Shown: positions 30,378-39,700 of the stretch, one piece after another
Position numbering within the stretch: the first letter of the stretch is position 1
How the letters are laid out: every line of letters begins with the position of its first letter
Source of the DNA: Candidatus Baltobacteraceae bacterium
GTDB lineage: Bacteria; Vulcanimicrobiota; Vulcanimicrobiia; Vulcanimicrobiales; Vulcanimicrobiaceae
Reading direction: 5' to 3'
Assembly (NCBI GenBank): GCA_036559195.1
Contig: DATBTN010000041.1
Coordinates: 1 to 42,304 of the forward strand
Length of the DNA stretch: 42,304 nucleotides
The notes under the pieces: generated by a model
What the model saw: only the letters and a program-made list of their open reading frames with translations
What the model was told of the DNA's origin: nothing
Databases searched by the model: none
Program-made: the position numbers and the translations under genes

Positions 30378-30698
30378 CTAGCGGTATGTTGGGATGGATG
30401 GGTCGATTCGGGTTGCGTATTCGTTGATTCCGCCGTCGACGTTGTAGACGTTAGCGAAGCCGTGCTGAGTTAAAAATCGCGCGACCTGCGCGCTGCGGCC
30501 GCCGTGATGGCAGAGCACGGCAATCTCCGCGTCCTTATCGAGTTCGTTCAAGCGCGCGGGTAGGTCGCGCATCGGGACGTGCGTCGCACCGTCGAGACTC
30601 GCGAGCGTCAGTTCGTGCGGTTCGCGCACGTCGAGCAGCACGAATGCTTTCTGTTCGGAGCGCCAGCGCGCCAACTCATCAACCGATATCTCTTGCAT
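30378..30698 (-). CDS. single-domain rhodanese sulfurtransferase
   Basis: This 106-residue protein is one rhodanese domain: LLDVREPHEL, then the active-site loop CHHGGRS with persulfide-forming C63, and the GFANVYNVDGGINEY ending typical of GlpE/PspE-type proteins. Its ATG shares one base with the thiG stop (TGATG), so it is translated with the thiazole genes. As the last gene of ETF-QO-thiO-thiS-thiG, it may deliver sulfur for ThiS thiocarboxylate formation in place of a ThiI rhodanese domain. That role is inferred from context. Confidence 0.88.
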   Translation of the reverse strand: MQEISVDELARWRSEQKAFVLLDVREPHELTLASLDGATHVPMRDLPARLNELDKDAEIAVLCHHGGRSAQVARFLTQHGFANVYNVDGGINEYATRIDPSIPTYR

Positions 30699-31483
30699 CA
30701 CACTTTGGGACCGGCGATGAGGTTTTGCATCGGGCTCGATGCGTTTGCATAGAGCCGCCGTTCCATGCGTCCGGAGAGAAACGCCAGTCGGCCGGCAATC
30801 ACACCGTGGCGCATCGCGTCGGCCATCTGCACGGGATCGTTCGACGCGGCGATGCCGGTATTCATCAAGAGCGCGTCGACGCCCAGCTCCATTGCGATGG
30901 CCGCATCGCTCGCCGTACCGACACCGGCATCCACGATCACGGGTACGCCCGCGCGTTCTTTGATGATGCGAATCGAATACGGATTGCAGACGCCCAGTCC
31001 GCTGCCGATCGGCGCCGCGAGCGGCATCACGGCCGCACAGCCAACCTCTTCGAGATGTTTGCACGCGGTCGGATCGTCGGCGATGTAGGGCAGCACGGTA
31101 AACCCGTCCTTGACGAGTTCTTCGGCGGCGATCAACGTTTCGCGCGTATCGGGGTAGAGCGTCTGCGCGTCGCCGATAACCTCGAGTTTGATCAAGTCGG
31201 TCTCAAGTAATTCGCGCGCCAGCTGTGCGGTTAAAACCGCTTCCTTCGCCGTATAGCATCCGGCCGTGTTCGGCAAGATCGTAAAGCGGGAGCGATCGAT
31301 GAAATCGAGCATCGTCTTTCCGCTGCGATCGTCCAGATTGATGCGTCGAATCGCGACGGTGATCATTTGCGCCCCGCTTGCGGTATGGGCAGCTTGCATG
31401 ATCTCCATCGAAGGATATTTTCCCGTACCGACGATAAGCCGCGACGTGAATTCGTAGGTTCCGATTTTGAGCGTGTCTTGCAT
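30698..31483 (-). CDS. thiG: thiazole synthase
   Basis: This 261-residue TIM-barrel enzyme forms the thiamine thiazole phosphate from deoxyxylulose phosphate, dehydroglycine and ThiS thiocarboxylate. Motifs include [44 protein letters not shown] with the Schiff-base Lys, and [20 protein letters not shown]. Length and start are normal. It is 15 bp downstream of thiS and overlaps the rhodanese gene by one base. Confidence 0.95.
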   Translation of the reverse strand: MQDTLKIGTYEFTSRLIVGTGKYPSMEIMQAAHTASGAQMITVAIRRINLDDRSGKTMLDFIDRSRFTILPNTAGCYTAKEAVLTAQLARELLETDLIKLEVIGDAQTLYPDTRETLIAAEELVKDGFTVLPYIADDPTACKHLEEVGCAAVMPLAAPIGSGLGVCNPYSIRIIKERAGVPVIVDAGVGTASDAAIAMELGVDALLMNTGIAASNDPVQMADAMRHGVIAGRLAFLSGRMERRLYANASSPMQNLIAGPKV

Positions 31484-31498
31484 GTGATTCCCCGCCGG

Positions 31499-31714
31499 TT
31501 AACCGCCGGCGACGGCTTTGATGATCTCGACGCGATCGCCGTCTTCGAGCGGCTCGACCGCAAAGGTGGATCGGCGCACGACGCGATCGTTCTTGGCAAC
31601 GGCGACGCCGGACGACGGCGTTTGCAAGTCGGCAAGCAATTGACCGAGCGTCGTGCCCTTCGCGAATTCGCGCGATTCGCCGTTGACGATCGCGATGATG
31701 GTCTGCGCACTCAT
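31499..31714 (-). CDS. thiS: ThiS sulfur carrier protein
   Basis: This 71-residue ubiquitin-like protein ends in the required Gly-Gly (KAVAGG) that is adenylated and thiocarboxylated to deliver sulfur to thiazole. The opening IIAIVNGESREFAKGTTLG and the EDGDRVEIIKAVAGG ending are typical. Its ATG overlaps the thiO stop by 4 nt. The activating enzyme ThiF is not in the window. Confidence 0.93.
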   Translation of the reverse strand: MSAQTIIAIVNGESREFAKGTTLGQLLADLQTPSSGVAVAKNDRVVRRSTFAVEPLEDGDRVEIIKAVAGG

Positions 31715-32868
31715 GCTTTAAGAATATCTCTTTCGACGCGGTCGGGCCTCTCCATACGAGCTAACCCGAAGGCGGCATCCGTTTCGTCCGAACGCCCTTC
31801 CACGATATCCGCCAGCCGGGCGGCGGTCGCGGGAGCGAGGAGGATCCCGTTGCGATAGTGCCCGACGGCGAGAAAATATCCCGCAAGCGCGGTGGGGCCG
31901 ATAAATGGGCGGCCGTCGGGCGAGCCCGGACGCAGCCCCGCCCACATTTCGCTCACGGCGAAGTCGCCAAGCGCTGGAGCGGCGGCCACCGCCGCATGCA
32001 GCAAGTCGTGGATCGCCTGCGCGGTCACGCGGGTATCGAAGCCGCGTTCCTCAACGGTCGCCCCGACCAGCAGACGGCCGTCTTCGCGCGGCACCAGATA
32101 CCCGCCCGGTACCCAAATCGCGCGGCCAACGAGACCGCGCGGAATCGCGAGCGCGAGCATCTGCCCCTTCACGGGGCGAACCGGCGGCGTGCAAGCTGCC
32201 GGCACTCCCGTAATCTGCGAAGCCCAGGCACCGGCAGCATTGATGACGGCGCCGGCGGGCGCAAATCCCTCGTCGCTGCGCACGCCCAAGACCCGCCGCC
32301 CGTCGGCCTCAACGGCGACGCTCTGCAGGCCGGTTCGCACGATCGCGCCGCCCGCCGTGCAGGCGGCCGCCAAGGCGCGCCCCAGACGCCGGTTGTCGAT
32401 CTCGCCCTCGCCCCGGACCAGCAGCGAGCCGCGAACGTGTTTGCCGAGAATCGGCTCCAGCGCGAGCGTCCCCTCGCGATCGTAGATTTCGCAGTCGCGC
32501 CCGGCGGCGCGCAACTCGAGCGCGCGCTCCTCGAGACCGCGCAGATCCGCGCTCGAAAAAGCGGCGCTCGCGATGCCCTCCAAGCGCAAATGCGGATCCA
32601 CACCGCTCGCGGCGCGCACGCGCTCCACGAACTCCGGATAGCGCCCGAGGGATTCCTCGCAGAGCGCCTGCAGCGGCGCATCGGCGATCGCCTCGGTCCA
32701 CGGCGCGAGCATGCCCGCCCCAGCCCAGGAGGCCGCCTTGGCCGGCTCGCGCGTATCGTAGACGCGAACGGCGGCGCCGCGTTGCGTCAATTCGAAAGCG
32801 ATCGACAATCCGATCAAGCCCGCGCCGATAATGGCGACATCGCCCGCAAGCTTCGAAGCGGCGTTCAC
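31711..32868 (-). CDS. thiO: glycine oxidase ThiO
   Basis: This 385-residue FAD-dependent oxidase makes dehydroglycine (iminoacetate) for thiazole formation. It has the N-terminal dinucleotide-binding motif VAIIGAGLIGLSIAFELTQRG, ASWAGAGMLAP, and the C-terminal substrate/FAD region MWAGLRPGSPDGRPFIGPT typical of ThiO/DAO enzymes. ThiO implies aerobic thiazole synthesis rather than ThiH. It starts one base after the ETF-QO stop, suggesting one transcript, and overlaps thiS by 4 nt. Confidence 0.92.
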   Translation of the reverse strand: MNAASKLAGDVAIIGAGLIGLSIAFELTQRGAAVRVYDTREPAKAASWAGAGMLAPWTEAIADAPLQALCEESLGRYPEFVERVRAASGVDPHLRLEGIASAAFSSADLRGLEERALELRAAGRDCEIYDREGTLALEPILGKHVRGSLLVRGEGEIDNRRLGRALAAACTAGGAIVRTGLQSVAVEADGRRVLGVRSDEGFAPAGAVINAAGAWASQITGVPAACTPPVRPVKGQMLALAIPRGLVGRAIWVPGGYLVPREDGRLLVGATVEERGFDTRVTAQAIHDLLHAAVAAAPALGDFAVSEMWAGLRPGSPDGRPFIGPTALAGYFLAVGHYRNGILLAPATAARLADIVEGRSDETDAAFGLARMERPDRVERDILKA

Positions 32869-32869
32869 G

Positions 32870-34525
32870 CTACATCCCGGTGTAGACCGGGCCCTCCCCG
32901 CCCTGCGGCGGTACCCACGTGATGATCTGATACGGATCGACGATATCGCACGTCTTGCAATGCACGCAATTCGTGAAGTTGATCTGCAGGCGTCCTTCGA
33001 CCGCGCCGCCGGCGGTCTGCGTAAACTCGGGCTCGTAGACTTTCGCCGGGCAGAAATACTGACACGGATTTCCGTACTCCACCGTGCAGCGATCGCGGCA
33101 GATGTTGGTATCGGCGACGTGCAGATGCGAGGGCTGGTTTTCCTCGTGCATCGCGCCGCTGTTAAAGACGTCGGTGAGCTTGTCGAACGTCAGCACGCCA
33201 TCGATCGGCGCGCGCGGCGTTTCGAGCGGTTTGTATCCGCGCTTCTCCATCACCGCGTAGCCCGGCTCGCCTTTCATGCGATCGATGAAACCGAATCCCG
33301 CGCCGCCCGTCACCATGCTGAGGCCCGCGTTGAGCATGCCCGAGACCAACCCGCCCTTGAACCCTTGATGAAAGTTCCGCGCCGTGCGCAACTCCGCGTA
33401 CGCCCACGAATCTTTGAATCGCGTGTCGTATGACGCGAGTTGGGCGGCGTCGTATTTCTCCGCCGCCAGCGCCTCGAACGCCGCTTCGGCCGCGAGCATG
33501 CCGGATTTCATCGCTAGGTGAATCCCCTTGAGGCGCATGCCGTTTAAAAATCCAGCGGAATCGCCGACGAGCATGAGCCCGTCCGCGTACAACTGCGGCA
33601 TGGCGAAGAGACCGCCCTCGGGAATCGCTTTGGCGCCGTACCGCAGCAATTTCGCGCTGTCGAGCCACTTCCGGATGACCGGATGCATCTTAAGGCGCTG
33701 CAGTTCGTTTTGCGGATCGGTCGTCGGATTCTTATAGTCGAGTCCGGTCACCATTCCGATATCGAGAATGTCGTTTGCCATGCCGTAGATGAAGCCGCCG
33801 CCGAAGGTTTCGAAGGGTAGCGGATAGCCGAGCGTGTGGATGACGTGCCCGGCCGGATACGTGCCGGGCTTGAGCTGCCACAACTCCTTAACGCCGGCGG
33901 CGTAGACTTGCGGCTCGCGCCCGGCATCGAGGTTCAGGCGCGGGATCGCCTGCTTTGTGAGCGTTCCGCGCGGGCCTTCGCCCAGGACCACGATCTTCGC
34001 GAGCAGGTCGGCACCGGGCTCGTAGTTGGGCTTCGGCTGACCGTTGCGATCGACGCCTTTATCGCCGGTGCGTACGCCGATCACGCGATCGCCGTCCCAC
34101 AGCACTTCCTGACCTGGAAATGCGGGAAAGACTTGCGCGCCGAGCGCTTCGGCCTGCTCGCCGAGCCACTTCGCGATCTTCTGCAGCGAGGCGACGTACT
34201 TGCCGTGGTTGTTCATCGGCGGCGGCGTGATCGGCGCTTTGATCTTACCGTTCTCGGTGAGATACCACAGCTCGTCGCCGGTAATCTCCGATTCGACCGG
34301 CGCGCTCGTCCGCCAGTCGGGCAGCAATTCGTCGAGCGCCCGCGGATCCAGGACCGCACCGGAGATGCCGTGAGCCCCGATGTCGCTGCCCTTCTCGATG
34401 ACCAGAACCTCGAGTTCGCGTCCGGCCGCTTTGGCAAGCTGCATCAAGCGGATCGCGCCGGCCAGACTCGCCGGCCCCGCTCCGACAAAGAGCACATCTA
34501 CTTCAAGGGTATCGCGTTGCGCCAT
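32870..34525 (-). CDS. electron transfer flavoprotein-ubiquinone oxidoreductase
   Basis: This 551-residue protein has an N-terminal FAD motif (VDVLFVGAGPASLAGAIRLM), the ETF-QO middle region (GHVIHTLGYPLPFETFGGGF; NPTTDPQNELQRLKMHP) and a C-terminal ferredoxin-like 4Fe-4S part with CQYFCPAKVYEP and NCVHCKTCDIVDP. It passes electrons from reduced ETF to membrane quinone in fatty- and amino-acid oxidation. ATG 34525 has RBS AAGAGG. Its neighbours are thiamine genes and no etfAB is present, so the linkage may be only positional. Confidence 0.93.
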   Translation of the reverse strand: MAQRDTLEVDVLFVGAGPASLAGAIRLMQLAKAAGRELEVLVIEKGSDIGAHGISGAVLDPRALDELLPDWRTSAPVESEITGDELWYLTENGKIKAPITPPPMNNHGKYVASLQKIAKWLGEQAEALGAQVFPAFPGQEVLWDGDRVIGVRTGDKGVDRNGQPKPNYEPGADLLAKIVVLGEGPRGTLTKQAIPRLNLDAGREPQVYAAGVKELWQLKPGTYPAGHVIHTLGYPLPFETFGGGFIYGMANDILDIGMVTGLDYKNPTTDPQNELQRLKMHPVIRKWLDSAKLLRYGAKAIPEGGLFAMPQLYADGLMLVGDSAGFLNGMRLKGIHLAMKSGMLAAEAAFEALAAEKYDAAQLASYDTRFKDSWAYAELRTARNFHQGFKGGLVSGMLNAGLSMVTGGAGFGFIDRMKGEPGYAVMEKRGYKPLETPRAPIDGVLTFDKLTDVFNSGAMHEENQPSHLHVADTNICRDRCTVEYGNPCQYFCPAKVYEPEFTQTAGGAVEGRLQINFTNCVHCKTCDIVDPYQIITWVPPQGGEGPVYTGM

Positions 34526-34638
34526 GCCTCTTGTCTTCTCCGAGGGCCGGTTCTGTCATGCCGAAAAGCGCAGGTGCGCATAGTTGCAGAGCGCGGTGGG
34601 CCAACGGAGAGGGCCAAAATCAATAGGGAGATTCAGGC

Positions 34639-35100
34639 TCAGCCTCGCGATGATAACGCACTGTCAACGGCAGCCAGAATTTCTTTTGTCTCGCAAGCAA
34701 TGTTTAGGCCGCAGCCATCGGAAAGATATCTAACAGCCCCGCTCCACTCGAGAAGCGAACGCAGATATTCGGGTACGGAGACGCCAAAATTCGCGCGATC
34801 CGACGTAAATTGTTCAGACCAGCGAAATGGATCTGCCAGTCGCCATTTGTCATCGGTAAAAAAGTATACCTCGTCGAAGCCCGAAAACAGTGCAGGCGCG
34901 CAGCCGAGCAAATCCCTCCCTGCGAGTACGATGAATCGCCCGAAGTCGTCGTGCGCCAGCCCCTGAATCTGGTCGCGCACATCGTCCCTTACATCCATCG
35001 AGCTGTCGACACAGGTTACACGACAATCCATCCCTTCCGCAAATTCCGGAAACCTGGCTAGTAGTCCGGCGATATCCGTATCAAAAAATTCGAACAGCAA
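34639..35100 (-). CDS. putative immunity protein of the displaced RHS toxin
   Basis: This 153-residue acidic, Trp/Phe-containing soluble protein starts with TTG 35100 (RBS GGAGG seven bases upstream). It has no membrane span, and middle blocks FIVLAGRDLLGCAPALFSG and EVYFFTDDKWRLADPFRWSE look like a SMI1/KNR4 or related immunity fold. It lies 36 bp after the RHS toxin fragment on the same strand, the position expected for a cognate immunity gene. The family is not firmly identified. Confidence 0.6.
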   Translation of the reverse strand: MLFEFFDTDIAGLLARFPEFAEGMDCRVTCVDSSMDVRDDVRDQIQGLAHDDFGRFIVLAGRDLLGCAPALFSGFDEVYFFTDDKWRLADPFRWSEQFTSDRANFGVSVPEYLRSLLEWSGAVRYLSDGCGLNIACETKEILAAVDSALSSRG

Positions 35101-35136
35101 ACTGCTGCCTCCAATTACGCTCAGTAAAGTGCCCGG

Positions 35137-35610
35137 CTATGATCCGCTGGAATCTTTCTCGTGTTCACCTTTCTCCTTCGGTGTTAGAGGGCGCCCTTTT
35201 TGCCTCACCGGATTGCCATCTAAATCTGGCTTCCAGTCGTGGGCACGCGGGTCCCCTGCACCGTGATCGTGACCGTAGTCGATGTCCTTAACCGCGCCGC
35301 CGGAGGGGCCGTACTCTCGCACCTGCTTACCATCAGGTCGAGTGACCGTCGTCCCCGGCATTCCAAAGCGCGGAAGACTGTTGCCAATAGCGCGCCGGAT
35401 TGCGCTTACGCCGTCGCGAAGCGTACGAGTAATTCGATCACGCTTCGCATATGCCCAACCGGGCAGTCCGCTCAAGCCCACAGCGCCCGCACCCCATCCA
35501 AGAGCCGAGAGGCCGCCTACCGCGGCGGCACCTCCTTCTACGATGCAGGCGTCCTCAACGCAGTACCCGCTCGGGTCAGAATAGGCGATTGGATTGTTCC
35601 GATTCCACAT
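35137..35610 (-). CDS. RHS C-terminal toxin cassette (displaced, GHDHG-type)
   Basis: The frame begins with the RHS core end MWNRNNPIAYSDPSGY and then a polymorphic toxin tip of about 140 residues. The tip includes a hydrophobic Gly-rich segment (AAAVGGLSALGWGAGAVGLS) and a C-terminal motif DYGHDHGAGDPRAHDW, followed by QKGRPLTPKEKGEH. Such His-rich endings occur in nuclease-like RHS toxins (Ntox24-like is my best guess). The frame is open upstream to 35766 and there carries more RHS core (YKFADLSFQGVRAFDSQLQQ), but it is out of frame with the RHS fragment at 35697-36641. An immunity-like gene follows. Confidence 0.6.
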   Translation of the reverse strand: MWNRNNPIAYSDPSGYCVEDACIVEGGAAAVGGLSALGWGAGAVGLSGLPGWAYAKRDRITRTLRDGVSAIRRAIGNSLPRFGMPGTTVTRPDGKQVREYGPSGGAVKDIDYGHDHGAGDPRAHDWKPDLDGNPVRQKGRPLTPKEKGEHEKDSSGS

Positions 35611-35696
35611 ATAAGGTCGTTGGCTCTCGGGGTCGTGTATGTCGCCCGAATAGGCGTCTGGGCTCGTCCACTGCTGCAGCTGCGAGTCAAACGCTC

Positions 35697-36641
35697 TTAC
35701 GCCTTGGAACGATAAGTCGGCAAACTTGTATCCTCCCGAAACAAAGACACGGCCGTGGCGGGAGTTTTAAAGCTTGAATTCGCATTGTATCCAGGATACA
35801 CGCCATCGACCAGAGTGGATTTCTCAGGATTCCCAGAACGAAAGGCGCCCGAGGCGGCGGTCCATACGTCGGTGGCTCCCACCTGATGGGCAGAGATTTC
35901 GACGCCGGAAAAATCGCGGTCGAGCACCGTAAGCCCGCTTTGCGCTGCGTAAACGGCCAATTTTTCAATGTTAAGCTGCTGCAGATTTCCTGCTTGATCG
36001 GAAACGTAGAGCAAATCGTCACCATCCCAGTGCAGTGTGGCACTTGGGGAATTAGGGTTGTTCGAAACAATGCCGGCCAAGTGACCATCTGCTTCCTATT
36101 TGTACGTGGCCTGAACGAAGTTACAAATACCGTTAAAACCCGTGCAGTTATCCGATATCGTGCGATTGTCGGCATCGTATCCTCGAGTTTGAACCAGCAC
36201 CTGGCCGCTACATCCGGATGTCGCACTCCACGCAATGGTTTGCGAAATCCCTCGTCCGGCGCGATCGTATGCCATCGAATCATATCCGGTTGTGCATGGG
36301 CTCGATTTTTGGGGGCTTCCCAAAAATGCTCCCGTCGCCGGGTCAACGCCCGACTGGCAGTACGGATAATTTGTCGAAAGGCTAAGTGCACACGCGTAGC
36401 CGTAAACGTCGGCAATGCGCGACAGCGTCTGCGGCGTGGTGGTCGCAGGACTCAAACCGGTCTCGCCCGTGAGTTCATCTCGGATATTGTATGCTTTAAA
36501 ATCGTGACTAATCTGATTTCCTGCGCCGTTGTTTGGTGGGCGTATGAGGTTTGGCATGCCTAGATCGTAACCGGTAACGTTGCCTTCTGCGTCGTGCTGA
36601 ACGTTGCTGACCCTTCTCGCTAAGCCGAAAGTGTCCACCAA
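35697..36641 (-). pseudogene. RHS core fragment with nonsense mutation and downstream frameshift
   Basis: One reading frame from 36641 to 35697 encodes RHS-like sequence (VQHDAEGNVTGYDLGMPNLI; GYDSMAYDRAGRG; TLHWDGDDLLYVSDQAGNLQ), interrupted by TAG at 36096-36098 (reading QATYK-stop-EADGHLAG). Near 35700-35766 the RHS signal moves to another frame, which continues into the toxin cassette. It lacks an N-terminal signal and most YD repeats. It is a paralogue of the 3' core of the RHS gene at 36798, not a recent copy, because the sequences differ. It looks like a displaced rhs tip left by recombination. Confidence 0.75.
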
Positions 36642-36797
36642 ACCGGGCCAGCTTCAAAAGGATGGAGGGTAGCTATCAGCAGTGGGCCACTTTGGTTCTC
36701 CGGCGGACTCTGAAGAACGAATGCGTTAGCGTCGTGGAGCCGATTAGGAATTCGCATATGACTCGCTGAGGGATCGGTGAGTGCCCGACGCCATAAT
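36642..36797. other. 156-bp gap after the large RHS gene
   Basis: No ORF, repeat or terminator was recognised. This is where an immunity gene for the large RHS toxin would be expected; none is present. Confidence 0.6.
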
Positions 36798-39700
36798 TTA
36801 AAAACAATACTGACCGTAAGCTAACGATCCGCGCGTCCCGACGAGCGAATAAATCAGGCGGTGTCGGCGTCCATTTTTGAATTCGTACATAAAGACGTTT
36901 GGCGCGTTGGATATCCCAAACCTATAGATAAATATCCCCGGCTGATCGTCCAGCTGAAGATAGAGGCGCCCCGTGTGAACTGGATTGACGTGAGGCGTGC
37001 CCGCTGGGAAAAAACCGTCAATGTGTAATACAATGAGCAGCGAGCCATTATGTCGTTCCGCTTTCGCGAGATATATCAACGGGGCATCGGTGAGAAAATC
37101 ATTGAATCGCTTGCAAGGAGAAAGCATTGCCCTCTCGATGTCGTTGTCGAAGCGATGTATTATGGCGGTCTGCGCGTTGGCAATCATGTTTCTTTTACTC
37201 TGAAGGACCCAAGGCGTCGTATTGGGATGATATTGTGCATTGAATGACGCCCAGTCCATAACGTGATTCTGTCCAAGCGGACCCCAATCTGGCCCAACCC
37301 AATTTCTTGCATTTCCAAGCTCCAAGTCAACCCTATGCTCAATAGAATACGCGTTTACTTCCTCTTGTGTCGCGGGCTCGTCACGAAATGCATTAGCGGG
37401 TACACCTGTTCTGACATCAACGTTGAACCTGGCCCGGTCGATCGAATCAAACGCATGCCCAAACTCGTGAGCAGCCGTATCCATTGTCCCGCCGTGGGAT
37501 TGCCGCGTACCAATCCCGATGGACCCTCCCTTTCCCTCGTTTGCGCGAAAGACACCGTCCTGGGTATTAGTTAGCGGTGTCACAACAAAGGTGCCTGCTT
37601 TTTTCCCCTGAAGCTCTTTCAACATTTTGGCGAAAACCTTGCTGCGTGACGCCATATCCTGAATGACGTGCTTTAGGTGTTTGTCACCGATGACTACGGT
37701 ATACCCGGATGGATCCTCGTAGGAGATGGGGTTCCCTCTGTTCCACACATACTGCCTTTGCGACGCGGGGTCGTTAACCTCGCCAGCATATGCATCAGGC
37801 GTTGCCCAGGAATTGGAATCGCTGTTAAACATGCGAACACCTTGAATGGTATTTACGCCATCCCAGATACCATCCGGGCCTGCATAAACGGGCACCTGTC
37901 CGCCTGCGCTTCCACAACACGTCGTGAACAGATAAGTGCAAGTTGGCACGTTGGTTCCAATACAATTGTTCGTTGAGCGATAACTGCTCTGCCCTAGAGT
38001 GCCGACAACTGCAGCCGCGTTGTAGCAGACACCGATGCTTCCACTTGGCATGCGCTCATAAAAGGTCGCACCGGTGTAGCCGGTGTCCGCGAACGTGACG
38101 TCCCCTAACGTCCCGATCTTTAGGTCAACGATTCGGCCGGTCGGATCGGTAACAAACAGCAATCTACCGCCGTCCCAGTGAAGAGTTTCATAGTATGGTC
38201 CTCCGCTCCCTACGGTAAACCCCGAAAATCCAATTTGATCAGGGTGGCCGTTAGGCCCCCAAACATACGAATCTTCTCGATTTCTAGATAACCCTCCGCT
38301 AAGATCGCTGGTGTTTATTTTCGTGTCGGTCATGTGATTTTCTGCATCGTACACATTTGTGGTAGTCGTATCAGTTTCGTCAATTTGCTTTGTATCATCT
38401 AGCTTGTACGTAGCCGCCAACGTCGAGGTCAGACGGCCTGTCCCGTCATAGGTGTAGTTCTCCGATGCGCAAGAAGTTCCAGAGTAGTCTTTCGCGCATG
38501 GCGACCTGCCGTTGAATGTTGCGGGGGGAACGTTATATTGGCTCGTGAGTGCACCCATGCGCGCGTCAAGAGTCGCGTTTGTATATCCGCTGTTCGGGTT
38601 CGTTGCTAACGCTATTGGAATACCATTGGCGACGACTGCCTGCGATTGGATTGCGGCGCCGATCTTCGTCGACACCAATTCGCCTCGCCGGCTGTAATTC
38701 AGCGCAACAGACGTCGCTGCCCCCGTGCTGGTGTACCCGGTTAGCCCTCCTTCGGCATCACGACTATAATTCGACATGCCGACGGTCGGTCCGAGCGAGA
38801 CCGAACTCTCCATGCCATACGCATCATATGTGAAGGAGGGGGCCGCTATGGGCCGCCCCGCGCCGGAATAGGTCAGGTTCGCGGTACGTCCGGCGGCGGT
38901 GTACCCAAAGCCAACGGTCGTGCTTCCCTGCGGAAGTGAGTCCGTCTCAACAGCTTGCTGTTCAACTTTTCCATCGGGTCGATACGAATAGCGAAACACC
39001 TGATTTTGGTTGAACGCAGTGGACTGCACATCCAAGCTGGCTGGACTGTCATCGGCATAATAATGATACGCGAGCGTCGCATGCGCTGGCAGGCCAGCGG
39101 GTTCGACTGATGATGCCATGTTACCGTCGGCATTGTACGTATAGGTCTGAGCACCAAACTGGCCGGATTGCGCACTCGCAACGCGCCCATCGGAATCATA
39201 GGTATAGGCGAGGTTGGGAGTGTTCGGGTCATTGTACACGATCGACGAAGTGCTACCATCTGGGTCGTACTCGTAGCTCTTGCATGGAACTGAGCCGGTA
39301 CAGTCGCGACTCAACTTTCCTATTGAAGTTCCGGTTGCGTCGTATGTGAGCGTCTCGGTATAGAGGCTCTGCCCCGAATAAGAATACTTGCTGCTTAGGC
39401 GATCTAGTGCGTCGAATGCCTGTGCTTTTGTGTCGGTAAACGAGCAGCTTGAAAAACTCCCAGGGATGGTCACGCTTGGTGTCGCCAGGCACTCCTGTGT
39501 TTTCACGAGGTTCCCGTATCCGGTCAGACTTTGGCCCGCCACGCTTGGGCGCGGCCCGGCGCTCCCGTTCTCCGAGAGGTCGTAAATATAGCGCGTTTTC
39601 CACGAGAATTGGTAGGCGTCGTTGGGATCCTGAGGCTCTTCAATCTCGATAAGCCGATCGCCACCGTCATACCACTTATTCGTCGTGGCCGCGATATTTC

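Noticed and set aside
34526-34638. TPP riboswitch ahead of the operon containing thiO-thiS-thiG
   Set aside because: No CTGAGA or ACC-CTTTGAACCTGA-like motifs on the minus strand; the thiamine genes are read behind the ETF-QO gene.
36096-36098. Recoding (stop read-through) in the RHS fragment
   Set aside because: The stop is TAG, no hairpin or conserved residue marks the site, and a frameshift follows, so decay is simpler than recoding.
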